From NCBI GenBank assembly GCA_963170055.1, contig CAUJGJ010000318.1, positions 138,201 through 163,200 on the forward strand: a DNA stretch of 25,000 nt, read 5' to 3'. The notes beneath the pieces are model-generated. The model was not told the origin of the DNA and searched no databases. It worked only from the letters and a program-made list of their open reading frames with translations. The stretch is from Halisarca cf. caerulea. Taxonomy: Eukaryota > Porifera > Demospongiae > Chondrillida > Halisarcidae. The translations under genes were made by a program, and so were the position numbers. Positions 1-9,779 of the stretch are shown in pieces (the first letter of the stretch is position 1; each line of letters opens with the position of its first letter).

Positions 1-69
1 CACACACGCTCACACACACATGTACACATGCACGCATGCACACGCACACACACACACAACACACACACA

Positions 70-103
<34 letters not shown>

Positions 104-157
104 TGCACACACACACACATACACACACACACACACACATACATACACACACACACA

Positions 158-211
<54 letters not shown>

Positions 212-212
212 A
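1..212. repeat. (CA)n microsatellite
   Basis: A nearly continuous CA dinucleotide tract with scattered interruptions reaches the left edge of the window. It yields long His/Thr or Cys/Val reading frames that are not genes. Confidence 0.97.
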
Positions 213-1167
213 TGCGCCGTGCCCTTACGTATATCTGGTTTATATTGCAATTAATGAATCAATATGCATGGTTATTATTATTGTTGATCATATATTGTAC
301 ATGCAATATGTACAGCACTCATTTGTGTCCCATCTATTGTCTTCGTGCATATATAGTTATAATTTAGCTGCCAAGGATTAATGAGATGCTCACAATTAAA
401 GAGTACACGTAATATGTTATGTACTAATCTCTCACTTGTGTATTAATTCCTGCATGAAGACTGATAGCAGGTGTTAAAATTGGTGACTTTGGACAGAGCA
501 ACTGCATGGCAAGTTATACCTTGTGTCTCTAGATCTGGTATACACTTAAGGCATGCAATGTGGAATTGCAGTGCATGATCGGGTGACCTCATCTGTTGTA
601 CATGATTGTTTCGGCTCAGAAGAAGTCGACCTCCTCACAGAACAGCTTGAGGTCTATATACTTAGGTATGAGTGTAACACACAAGCACTATACGGCCACT
701 GCTTATTAAGATGTACATGCAGAGACCAATTGCAAGACGTGTGTGCCCTGTCTTGCAGTTGTGTATGGATAATATTATCTGTACAACTTTACTGTATTGG
801 CAGGGTGTGAGTACTTACTTGTATGTACGTATACAAAATATGCTAGCATGTATCTAAATATGTACAAAATTAATGCAGCAACTGTTGAACATGTACAGGC
901 CCGGGACTCCATATTATATATGTGTTCTGTCCTATGTATACGTATGTATGTACATCCCCGGGGCCGGCCCTTTGGGTGCGTGTGGTCATATATAATCTAT
1001 TATACTTTAATTTTTGTGTGTTTGCTTGCAATATTGTGTCTGTACTTCTGTGCATGCGTATGTTTACTTTTATGTATAGTGAAGCCCTCCTTAGGAGTCT
1101 ACACTGGGTATGTTTTCAAGTTCTGTTCATTGTATTTATGGTATGCATGTTAGTACATGTAGATCAT
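213..1167. other. Non-coding stretch, no gene seen
   Basis: This is AT-rich sequence with many ATG/TGTA words. No open frame longer than about 120 codons, no splice-consistent exon and no clear repeat boundary was seen. A missing 5' part of the DIRS-like element could be here, but I could not find reverse-transcriptase motifs. Confidence 0.5.
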
Positions 1168-2690
1168 CGCCCAGTTGGTGCTCGTAACCTTGGCCCTGGC
1201 AGTATATATGGGGCCACCTCTGGACTGGACAGTTAGTCCTGTGCCATTCTGACAACATGGCAGTGGTGGAACTGCTCAACAACTCCTTGCATGCTCAGGA
1301 TCCATCAGCCAGCAACATGCTACGCTGCATTGCCCTGCTCCAGGCATGCTTTGATTTCCGACTCGGGGCAACCCACATCCTCGGTTCCTGTAATGTTGGT
1401 GCTGACCACCTTTGTATATAGGGGAAGGCAGCAGGTTTCCTAGAACAGTACGTATAATATAGTATCCATCATTCCCACCTTTTCCCACACAGCTCCCGCC
1501 ACAAACCCTAGTCAACCTCCTGTACCAAGTGCCAGCTGATTGGACCTCGCTCAGCTGGAGGACCAAGTTCTCAGATTTTTGGATGCAGGGCTGGCTGACT
1601 CCATCCCCTGGGTTTACCGCTCTGGCTGGTCCAGTAAGTGGCCATTACTGGGGCATTCGAATGCCCCTCTACACTAGTGACACAGGAAACGGTCACTTTC
1701 TTCATTGCATGTCTTGGTGTTGAGGGTCTCTCAGCATCAATCATTGCATCTACCTATCTACCTAGCTGACTGCCCTGTGTTACTTCCCGATTATGACAGA
1801 TCCCTCATGCATGCACACTACCACCTTTTTATACCCCAAATATGAAAATCTTACTGTGGGGCATCCACTGTCTGCAATCCTGTACAGCAGGTGTCCACCA
1901 CCAACTACGCATCACAGCTTCACTGATGCATTGGATCAAGGTACACCTAGCCCAAGACCCTGGCTCACACTCTAACTGCATGCTGCACGCATGTGGGCAA
2001 CCTGCATGTTGCACATGCAGGGTTTTTCAGTTTCTTTAGGTGTTCAGAATTCCCCTTGCCATCTATATAGGTCAGGGCTCATTCAATCCTGCGTGCCACC
2101 TTTCTATTGCAGACATTGAGTTGAGGCAGTCTGCTTCACTCTGGTACTTTATATGCTCGATCACCTAGTCTCGAAACCAGACCCTACGCCGGCAGGGGGG
2201 GCGGGTATGACGTCACATCGCGAAGAGGGTCTGGTTTCGAGACTATCAATCACCATCAAATGCTCAAAAATAGACCAGTTTGGACAGGGGCACAGGTGAT
2301 TCTATAGGACCTACTGGTTCAGTCATATGCATGCATGTGCCCTATGGTAGCACTTCTGGACTTAATTCTTGGTAGTGAGGGGCAATGACCAAGGGTCTCT
2401 CGTTGTATGGCAGGATTAGACCCTGCTACGGAGAAGTGCATTTATGAACCATATTCAGAGTGCTTTCGCAGCTTCTGGTCTGCAGGGCTCCTATTAACTT
2501 TATAATGGACTTAGTTTCCAAATTGGTACGGCTACATCAGCAAGTGTGGCAGGGGTCTTGGAATCTACCATAAAGATCCTGGGAAGGTGAAAAGTCATGC
2601 GCATCAACGATACATCTGACCTGCCAATGCTGACTTGGCCTTAGTGTCTGGGCATTTGGTACAGTGCCCCCCACACCAAAACAGATAACA
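1168..2690 (+). pseudogene. Relic of a DIRS-like retroelement: RNase H and tyrosine recombinase
   Basis: Fragments in several frames, in the right order, match DIRS-type elements. An RNase H region has SDNMAVVELLN (1248-1280), LRCIALLQACFDFRLGATH and NVGADH (to about 1410). A linker follows. The start of a tyrosine recombinase reads VPADWTSLSW (1527-1557) and, in another frame, DAGLADSIPWVYRSG. Internal recombinase pieces include EGLSASIIAS (near 1715) and LRITASLMHWIK (near 1905). The C-terminal box is at 2510-2620: SFQIGTATSASVAGVLE, then IKILGR. At the catalytic H-x-x-R site the sequence reads L-S-F-Q, so both key residues are gone. Stops and frameshifts are frequent. I found no reverse-transcriptase part upstream, so the copy looks 5' truncated. 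Confidence 0.72.
2166..2245. mobile_element. 80-bp hairpin MITE nested in the DIRS-like relic
   Basis: About 19-bp near-perfect terminal inverted repeats (tagtctcgaaaccagaccct and its complement) enclose a 40-bp GC-rich core. The flanks tcgatcacc and tcaatcacc are direct repeats with one mismatch, consistent with an 8- or 9-bp target duplication. It interrupts the recombinase relic, so it is younger than that element. Confidence 0.6.
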
Positions 2691-3739
2691 GCTGTACCTT
2701 CAGAGCCCCATGCCTGGCCGGGGCTCATGTGCGCATCTTTAATTGCATAGACTTGCTCCCTTTACTTATAGCATCATTATTATATGCAGTATCTTTGGAG
2801 TGTTATATTATTAATATGTATTCTTAGACTATCTTTGATAGCTCTTACCTGGGGTCTATAGAAAACATACTTGGGTTTTATAGCCCCCAGGTGCTTTATT
2901 AAATTTGTAGGGGGTTAGACTACCTGTAATTAGGCTTACATGGCATTGTGCAACACAGTCGGTGACGGGTTCAAGAGCATTAAATGTTAAGTCACGTGGC
3001 ATCTGGGGGTGGTGCCCCACCCCCTTATCCAAGTAGGGGTTTGCCTTTAATTTTCATCACCCTTCTCATTCGGGTATATATATTTTAGTCACACCATATG
3101 GTTGAGTTATATAGGTATGGGTATTATAGTGTGGGTGGGCTAAGTGTCAGCTAAGTCTCATTGAGGGTCTTATACCCCTTTGTGCGGTTATCTCACTGAC
3201 CTGAAGGATGGTAGGCATTAATTAGTGTTTACATAGGCTTGGAGGGTGTGGTCTGCATGTCACTCATAAATTTAAAAAGCGCATGCATTTCGACATTATT
3301 GCACGAGCTATAGGACTTGGGATTCAGCATGCAGTTGTTTCAAGTTGTCTGTGTGTGTCTATAGTTAGCCATTAGAAACCAGTTTTGGCGACTATTTCAG
3401 TTGGATCACACACGAAAGCTTCGAATTCTAGTTTCGTGTCGTTTCCGATCCAGTTCAAATTGATCAGTGATTCACAAGCAGGTGAGACAGCTATAGTGAA
3501 GAAGAATAAGTTTCCTGTAAATACTCTGAAACTTAGTCACGATCTACTTTAAATTTTACGTGAACTGTTCAATACTCCCCGTACACGTGAAGCTCGTTTA
3601 AAGATAATTGTCGTTTGAAATCGCTAACTGGATCTAGGCCTATGTTGGCTCCAATGAGTCCATATAGCGTGTCTATGCATAGATAATAGAAGGGGTATCT
3701 ATGGTCTATGGAACTGATCGAAGTAGGCGTTAATTTTCC
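2691..3739. other. Non-coding stretch, no gene seen
   Basis: I found no coding signal. An imperfect short palindrome lies at about 3400-3452 (ggatc and gatcc around cacgaaa and tttcgtg). The stretch from 3400 to 3900 is unusually rich in CpG words such as ttcgcg. Confidence 0.5.
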
Positions 3740-3904
3740 GCGAGACGTGTATTTGCGAATGAAGAACTTGGCTGAAGTTTCGCGTTTTTTGTTTCGTGAA
3801 TGGACCAGTGTCTAAAATATCTTAGACAAACATTCTGTCAATCTAACCAAACATATACGATTGAATTTTCGCGAATGCTTAGCCTAGTTCATTCATGAAA
3901 ATTA
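3740..3904. repeat. Interspersed repeat, copy 1 (CpG-rich)
   Basis: This stretch is recognisably similar to 19280-19445, sharing blocks such as gaagaactcggttg/gaagaacttggctg, ttagacaaa, atctaaccaaa and attcatgaa. Copy 1 keeps CpGs (for example ttcgcgaatg) where copy 2 has TpG (tttgtgaatg). The TIR element at 3905 begins at its right end, and similarity resumes beyond that element at gagtgcctat (4679-4688). Confidence 0.5.
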
Positions 3905-4672
3905 TAGTCTCGCGTAGCCCAGACCGCTATTTCGCCTAGTCTGGCGTATACGACCCAATCTAGTTTCGCGTGAGGTCCTTCATGGCAGGTCCGCAAACAT
4001 CCAATTTTAAGATGAAAGCCGGGTAGATATCAGATGTAGAGGTTTCTGGAACAGATTTCAAGATGCATTTTTTGATGTAAGGGTTTTTAACCCGTTGGCA
4101 TCTTCGAACCAGAACTCTATCATCACAACGTTCATCCGGGATGAGAGAGAAAAGGGAAGAACCTATAACCAAGGAATCAGAGACTCTGAGGTGGAACATG
4201 GTTCTTTGCCCCCCTGGTATTCTCAGCTACTGGTGGAATGGGCCCATCCACCACCATTGTGTACATGCAATTGGCAACCCTTCTGGCCTACAAGCGAGGA
4301 CAGAGCTACAGCATGGTGATGCAGTGGCTCAGATGCAGACCGTCATTCAACCTCCTACGATCATCTATCGCTGCTATCAGGGGCACCGGCCAGACAATTG
4401 TGATTCAATGGACAATTGACACAACAAATTGATCTCGCCATCACAGAGGGCCACATCCCCTCTACTTGACTAGATTTCAATAATACACATATATTGTTAA
4501 TCTTACACTGTGATATAAAGTATAGCATTACTTTTTTATCTCTTCTAAATTATTTGAATTTTCCTTTATTATTGCGTATTGCAATGCGTTATGATAATTA
4601 TTGCTATTTAGTGACGACGTCATAGTCACCCAACAAGGTGGCGAAATAGAGATCTGGGGCTACGCGAAACTA
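3905..4672. mobile_element. 768-bp TIR transposon with apparent 8-bp target duplication
   Basis: Inverted ends of about 32 bp (starting tagtctcgcgtagccc at 3905, ending gggctacgcgaaacta at 4672) differ at three positions plus one gap. Flanks gaaaatta (3897-3904) and gaaaatga (4673-4680) fit an 8-bp target duplication with one mismatch, as made by hAT-type and some other DNA transposases. The first bases TAGTCTCG also start the MITE at 2166. It encodes no transposase that I can see; instead it holds the ORF relic at 3995-4475. Confidence 0.55.
3995..4475 (+). pseudogene. Frameshifted relic of a repeat-associated conserved ORF
   Basis: Short motifs appear in order across frames: GFWNRFQDAFFDVRVFNP (about 4040-4095), EREKGRTYNQGIRD with EVEHGSLPP (4140-4215), FSATGGMGP (about 4220-4245), YKRGQSYSMVMQWLRC and FNLLRSSIAAIRG (4290-4385), IDLAITEGHIPST (4428-4469). 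From memory, this motif series is a C-terminal ORF often found with retroelement-type repeats in marine invertebrates; its function is unknown to me. At least two frameshifts are needed, so it is dead. That it lies wholly within a TIR element is odd. Confidence 0.6.
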
Positions 4673-4710
4673 GAAAATGAGTGCCTATACACGATACTCA
4701 CAAATACTGA

Positions 4711-4891
4711 TTTTATAAGTGGTGAACTCATGCAAAACTAAACGTGTAACTTGAGGGGGGAAAGGTCAATCTATCAAAATTCATGACATACAAGTACACT
4801 CAGACACAGGCGTAAAAACATGCGTGAGGGGTACTTTCATGCCCCTCACGCATGTTTTTACACCTGCGTCCGAGTCACCACTTATAAAATA
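4711..4891. repeat. Foldback element with an inner 34-bp stem
   Basis: Outer inverted repeats (attttataagtggtgaactc at about 4711-4730; gagtcaccacttataaaat at 4873-4891) enclose a strong inner hairpin. The inner stem pairs 4798-4831 with about 4840-4874 (for example cgtaaaaacatgcgtgaggg) around a loop of a few bases. This is a MITE-like structure about 150 bp upstream of the candidate TATA box. Confidence 0.6.
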
Positions 4892-5045
4892 ATTAGTAGT
4901 ACTATCATGACATTGGGCATTATTATTACAGCCGTGTATATACCTTACAACATCAACAGTACTGTTCAAACTGTTTTAAGGGAGTCATGCAATGGCTATA
5001 ATATACTCAATTAATGACAATGTCATGTGGCTTTGTGGTCAGTGC

Positions 5046-5080
5046 TATATAACATCTCATAGTACTTTCTCTCTCATCCA
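5046..5080 (+). promoter_or_regulatory. Candidate core promoter (TATA box and initiator) of the EMI/EGF gene
   Basis: TATATAA lies at 5046-5052. A pyrimidine-rich initiator-like stretch (ctctcatcca) lies at 5071-5080, with its A at 5076, 30 bases below the TATA box. This is normal metazoan spacing and would give a 5' UTR of about 80 bases. A short out-of-frame AUG at 5133-5135 ends at the TAA at 5145-5147. The start site is inferred. Confidence 0.45.
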
Positions 5081-5155
5081 AAGACTCAGATTGAATAACC
5101 TCAAGACGATATATCTCTCAAACTTCATCTCAATGACATGTACATAAGCAACAGT

Positions 5156-5277
5156 ATGCCACTACACACTCTCTGTCTGTTCCTGGCTATGCTGTCAGTG
5201 GCATCAATATTGAATGGAGTGGATGGTGCTTGTAGCTGTGCACCTGCCAGTGGATGTCCGCAGAACCCGTCAAGGGG
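5156..5277 (+). CDS. Exon 1: signal peptide and first cysteines
   Basis: The ATG at 5156 opens a 41-codon exon. Residues 1-24 form a classical signal peptide: a hydrophobic core (LCLFLAMLSVASIL) ending at VDG, with likely cleavage before Ala25-Cys26. The mature start is short and Cys-rich (CSC, then a Cys near GCPQ). An in-frame ATG at 5138 would add six residues, and the frame is closed upstream by the TAA at 5096-5098. Both ATGs have a purine at -3. The exon ends at a consensus donor (GTGAGT at 5278), phase 2. Without splicing the frame stops immediately, which supports the junction. Confidence 0.8.
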
Positions 5278-5515
5278 GTGAGTGTACAGTTAGGGCCAGA
5301 GGAACCACAGGGGCATGCAGGTAGGGCATGCAATTACCATTACATATACCAAACTGACTCAAAAAATTGTACATGGCAATGGTTATATAATCAGATCTAT
5401 AGAGCTTTGTTGATCCGACTACTATCATGAAAGTGCATGAGGATAATCATGATATTATATAATAATAATTGTAACATTAATCAGGTTGAGACACCCACCA
5501 TTTTGAGGGGTGCTG

Positions 5516-5570
5516 CTGGCTTGTGACTGCTGAGCTGAGTTATGGGATGGACTAAGGTTCAATCCCAGAA
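5516..5570 (+). repeat. Possible tRNA-related SINE head
   Basis: A box B-like element (ggttcaatccc, 5556-5566) follows a weak box A-like element (tggcttgtgac, about 5518). Downstream sequence is pyrimidine-rich. No cloverleaf can be drawn, so this is a SINE-type promoter at most. Confidence 0.3.
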
Positions 5571-6020
5571 ATGGTGTTTCTGGTCTTCTTTCTCTGCACC
5601 CCTCTTCCACCATCAAGAGACAAGAGTGCATGAAGAAGGCCCATTATACAGCCACCAAAAGAATTGAACATTGCATGGTTGAACATTTGACAATTATAAT
5701 TTAAATAACAATTAACTATGTATATAGTATGTTTGTGTGTTGATTGTGTACTTGTGACTAACTGGGCCCCCTGATAAGTAGCCAATGAGCTAAGTGGGTG
5801 TCCCAGTCTAAATAGGATTAGTCCAAATCCAATTTCCTAATATCATAGCTTCCTCTGTCTGGCCTTAGAGCATAGCTGCTGTCATATATATTGACAAGAC
5901 TTTTAAAGTTTAACTTCTAAATTAGTTTAACTATTGCAGAGCATTTGGGGAAAGTAAGTGAAAGGGTATGTTTGATATGCTGGTATTAATTGGTTCTGGT
6001 CTTTAATAATGTAAGATAAT

Positions 6021-6033
6021 ATTATATATATAT

Positions 6034-6119
<86 letters not shown>
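6021..6119. repeat. (AT)n microsatellite in intron 1
   Basis: About 100 bases of almost pure AT dinucleotide. Confidence 0.95.
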
Positions 6120-6869
6120 AGCTCCTATAATAGTTTCTGCTTGAATTTAAACATATACCAGGGCTGAGGGTGCGGAATAGGCCTGAGAAGAATAGAAATG
6201 TATGAAGTTATTACAGCATTTGCCACATGCAATGATTTATCCTCGACCATGCAGGTTGCTATAATTCAAATTAAATTCAGTGTCATAACAATCACTAGAT
6301 AGAAGATTATCATCATGGAGGAGCTAGGGGAGCCTATATAAGGTACTGGACCAGGTAGAGGCATAAAAGCGATTGATGAGCAGTCCATAATTGTTTCATA
6401 AAAGACAATGATGGCTGCCTACTGTGGGTTTCGGGTGACTGTCTGTGTGGAGCAGTGCATGGGACAGAGATTGGGCACAGGAATGTAGTAGAACTTCACT
6501 GAATCAGATTAAATAAATCAAATGTGCATGGCTGTGCATTACATACTCTATTATAATGTGTTTATACATGCTTTTGTTATTGGCCTTATCTGAGGCAGCC
6601 TGTGGCTAATCGGAACCGTGTTCACTCTCCTGTTCCTTGGCTTAGAACTGTACAATACAGAGTTTAGGGGAAATAGCCGCCTTCTTTCTTCCTTTGCTGT
6701 TTTACCTTGTTGTTGTCAGATATGAGTGGGTAGACGTCATGTGGTTGTATTGTAATTGAATTAAGGACAAACACAGCCTAAATCATGCACATATTTGATC
6801 CCAAACTATCAGGTGAAAAAGAGGAAAGGCCCTGCCAAGCAGGCAAAACAGTTACAGTAGTCCAACCAG

Positions 6870-7170
6870 ACCACAATAGTGCCTATTTTATTCGGGGACT
6901 ATCAAAAAAGGAGGCAATTTTGTGGTGTGGCTACATGAGACTAGCGAAACGGGTAGTACAGTAACTATGCAGGCGGAAAAATCAGGTGAAACCATGCATG
7001 AAAACTTTGTCAGCTAAACGTATATGACACCTGTACAAATTTTGTCGGCTGAATGTACGACACAAAATATCCAGCTATCCATCCAATATTCATTGCCCAG
7101 CTAACCACGGACTCGAACCACGTACGTATATCATGCTATTGTGGTGCTCTCTAAGGCTAGTCACAATTAT
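6870..7170 (-). repeat. Probable tRNA-derived SINE
   Basis: On the minus strand a perfect box B (ggttcgagtcc, complement of 7109-7119) follows a box A-like stretch (tagccttagagagcacc, complement of 7143-7159). The body continues leftwards and contains two similar ~30-base segments (near 7000 and 7035) before a T-run at about 6906. Acceptor and anticodon stems do not pair well, so it is not a tRNA gene. The left limit is approximate. Confidence 0.5.
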
Positions 7171-7458
7171 TTTTGTGAGCATTTAATTTAGAATCAGTTT
7201 GATGTCTTCATCATGGATTATGCTTATTTTATATTTGTTTATGTCCCACCTCTTTACTATTTCATGACAGACCTTAAGTTTAAAATTTAAGTTCCAATAA
7301 TTATATTTTTGTAACTATTTTCATAGGTGCGAGAAAATGATCTTGTAAGTTGTATGTGCGCTGTTTCATACAATCATGCACGCATGTGTGTATGCCTCTG
7401 CATACGGGCCATGTATCCACGTGTGCACTCCTATGTTCACTTGAAAATACTATACATA

Positions 7459-7634
7459 CAGTGGAACTTGCTTAGTAAGTACCTGGTTTAGTACACACTC
7501 CTGGATAGTAAGTACTCCTCATTCTGTCCCTGTGTATACCTCATGTACATAAACCAACCCTGATAGCAAGTACCTCTGATAACAAGTACTGATTTTGTGT
7601 CCCCTTTGAGGTACGTACTAAGCAAGTTCCACTG
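7459..7634. mobile_element. Pogo/mariner-like MITE, 176 bp
   Basis: The ends are cagtggaacttgcttagta and its exact complement, flanked by TA on both sides (7457-7458, 7635-7636). TA duplication and CAGTGG ends are typical of Tc1/mariner/pogo non-autonomous elements. It has no coding capacity. Confidence 0.75.
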
Positions 7635-7645
7635 TAATATTGTAA

Positions 7646-8039
7646 GGCCAGGCAAAATTGATTCCCAGTTTATCGTCAAGCCTTCTACATTATAGCATGA
7701 GGGAGGGAGGTCATTTTTCATTATTCATTTATAATGAAATGCACTTTGAGGTATTATTTAGACACGTATTCATACTCCTTGATCATTGTAATACTACAAA
7801 CTATGTAAAGAAACAAATGTATATCCTTTTATTTGTTCTAAGACTAATACATGTACAACTACACGTACATATTAAAATCATATTTTACACACAAATTAAT
7901 GAAAACAATATGTAAGGTAGCAATGGCTAGGCTCATCTATGATCACATAACCACAAATAATGAATAATGAAAATAGTCAGGCACAAGCCAAATCACATGC
8001 GGGCGGAAACGATAAACTGGGAATTAACTTTGCCTGGCC
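7646..8039. mobile_element. Harbinger-like MITE, 394 bp
   Basis: Inverted ends of about 31 bp (ggccaggcaaaattgattcc and complement, with few mismatches) are flanked by the trinucleotide TAA (7643-7645, 8040-8042), the target preference of PIF/Harbinger transposases. Internal sequences next to the ends are also partly inverted. It lies 11 bp from the pogo-like MITE. Confidence 0.7.
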
Positions 8040-8170
8040 TAATAATACTAATACAATAATATGTGTACCTCATTTTCTGTACATTATTGTAGTCATCTTT
8101 GATCAATTGTTGTTTATTGGCCTCATATGACATTCGTTGTAAATAATATTTTTTTTATTGTCATCATCAT

Positions 8171-8201
<31 letters not shown>

Positions 8202-8205
8202 TTAA
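8171..8205. repeat. (TAA)n microsatellite
   Basis: A short perfect trinucleotide run in intron 1. Confidence 0.9.
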
Positions 8206-8246
8206 TATAACAAGTCATTCTAATTGTTCTAGACCTATAATTACTG

Positions 8247-8672
8247 TCAATGACAAGGCAAGTAAGGCTTAGCTCTCTTCCCGTCGTAGCTGTTCATAAG
8301 CAAATGTAAGGAGGCGCCAACAGCAATGCCAAAATGGCGGGAGGTGCAAAGAAGAACGCACTCCTTAATGCCCTTGGGCAACTGCCAACGTAGAAGAAGG
8401 AAGCCTGATACGGCCAGCGACTGTTCTTCCTGCTCTATCTCAGCCCGACAGACTGCCCATGGGTGAGGAGCGCCAACAGCAAAAGCCGAAAAGGCGGAAG
8501 GTGCAAAGAAGGATGCTCCCCATCCCATGGAAAGCAGCAAGCGATGACGATGGCAGTCACTGGGAACTTGATGTTTCGACCGGTTCCCTGCCTTATCCAT
8601 TGACCGATTCTTTGACTGAGACGTCACTTCAAGCTCATCTTCAGCAATGATCACCCGCGTGTTGGCCGCCAT
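8247..8672 (-). CDS. Doubtful 141-codon ORF on the opposite strand inside intron 1
   Basis: The minus-strand ATG at 8670-8672 has strong start context (aaagATGGCGGCC), and the frame stays open for 141 codons in sequence richer in G+C than its surroundings. The protein begins MAANTRVIIAEDELEV and carries no domain I know. The DNA contains an imperfect duplication of about 57 bases (8309-8366 and 8466-8522) that gives two related peptide segments (SAFAVGAP and RHFGIAVGAS). It could be the first exon of a nested gene, a CpG-rich promoter region or a repeat fragment. I lean to non-coding. Confidence 0.22.
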   Translation of the reverse strand: MAANTRVIIAEDELEVTSQSKNRSMDKAGNRSKHQVPSDCHRHRLLLSMGWGASFFAPSAFSAFAVGAPHPWAVCRAEIEQEEQSLAVSGFLLLRWQLPKGIKECVLLCTSRHFGIAVGASLHLLMNSYDGKRAKPYLPCH

Positions 8673-9130
8673 CTTTGGCCAACAACGCGTTATATATATG
8701 TTATATATATTAATAATAATACAGTAGACAAATCGTATCTAATAATATATAATATTAAAATCACAAAATACAATGTAACTATGATCCCATTTTCTAGTGT
8801 TAATATACACATACAGCCATACCAATTTACTGTTAGCAGGAAACTTTAGTGAATGTTATATATATTATTATATTTTAGTGGCAAATTCTCCTCTAGATGG
8901 TAGTGGTATATGTCACAATCAAAGCAAGACCATGGCCCATCTGCCATTTTATATGTTAAAAACATGGGGTCTGACAGAATTATTCTGAAAACTAGTGCCA
9001 AAAACACATACTCTGTGGTGATTATAATATTGACAACTTTTAACCAAAGTGCCAGATTATAATTTTGCTATAGTTTCTCGCTATTATGGTATGCATTTCT
9101 TATGCATTCAGTTTTTGTATTATATTTTAG

Positions 9131-9232
9131 GCAATGCACGAGTCGGGAAGATTATTCTTACTACATACTAATAAGCTACAGATACTATGTCTCCTGTGGA
9201 TGGTGGGGATTTGGCAGATGTGGACGGACTGG
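9131..9232 (+). CDS. Exon 2: N-terminal half of an EMI-like domain
   Basis: The acceptor is tatattttag and the donor GTTAGT; both ends are phase 2, so the exon joins exon 1 in frame. Residues 41-74 carry a lead Cys (QCTSRED), a run of aromatic residues (YSYY, YRYY) and CGWWGFGRC. This spacing is typical of EMI domains, small Cys-rich modules at the N-terminus of EMILINs, multimerins and MEGF proteins that mediate protein-protein contacts. A 3.85-kb intron separates it from exon 1. I saw no further exon there that is needed to keep frame, but I cannot exclude one. Confidence 0.8.
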
Positions 9233-9336
9233 GTTAGTTGCAACACCTACCTCTGATAACCTTGTGGTTGCTTTACTATAGCTTGCAGTAACCACCTTTA
9301 ATAATCAAATTTTACATTTTTCAATTGTCTTTCTAG

Positions 9337-9419
9337 CTATCGAAGTGCTGTAAGGCACATCCTCAGATGCAATCTCTATTGCTGTGCTGATTACTACCAG
9401 AGTGGCTCCTCCTGTATAC
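9337..9419 (+). CDS. Exon 3: C-terminal half of the EMI-like domain
   Basis: The acceptor is tctttctag and the donor GTAAGT. The exon enters in phase 2 and leaves in phase 1. It supplies GYRSAVRHILRC, YCCADYYQSG and SSCI; the adjacent CC and the following Gly/Tyr-rich turn are the EMI hallmark. With exon 2 the domain covers about residues 41-104 and runs directly into the first EGF repeat, as in MEGF-type proteins. The intron before it is only 104 bases. Confidence 0.8.
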
Positions 9420-9686
9420 GTAAGTACACCTCATTGTGCATTGTTATTAAGATCATTATTATCAATAGTTCTACATCATAATTTTATTATCAGTATTAGT
9501 AATTTAGTATAATTGTATTGCTTTAGGCAGTATAGAATACACGTTTTGTATGTTTGATGCAGTGCGGTACATTTAAAATGTTTTTTTTGCATGGTAGTGA
9601 CAATGTCATACACTGTAGCACAGTGCCATATATTCGTGCATGTATGACTAAAGTACATCTGACTGATATGTTCTTATTGTTAACAG

Positions 9687-9779
9687 CATGTAGCTGTGCT
9701 TGTCAGAATGGTGGTAGCTGCACCTCACCTGGTGTCTGCACTTGTACTATTGGATGGACAGGAAGGTGTTGTGAAACAC
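9687..9779 (+). CDS. Exon 4: EGF repeat 1
   Basis: This is a 93-base phase 1-1 exon (residues 103-133) with the acceptor taacag and donor GTGAGT. It encodes a short EGF repeat with CQNGGSC, VCTC and GWTGRCC, the tenascin/MEGF style with three disulfides and no calcium site. It is copy A of a three-copy exon duplication (with exons 5 and 6). The sequence TSPGVCTCT is identical in exon 5. Confidence 0.88.

Noticed and set aside
797..1236. Overlapping ORFs of 104-118 codons
   Set aside because: Cys/Tyr/Val-rich translations of tgtatgta-type sequence; no domain. The end of one merges into the DIRS-like relic in the wrong frame.
7109..7159. tRNA gene on the minus strand
   Set aside because: Box A and box B are recognisable, but anticodon and acceptor stems do not form; better explained as a SINE head.
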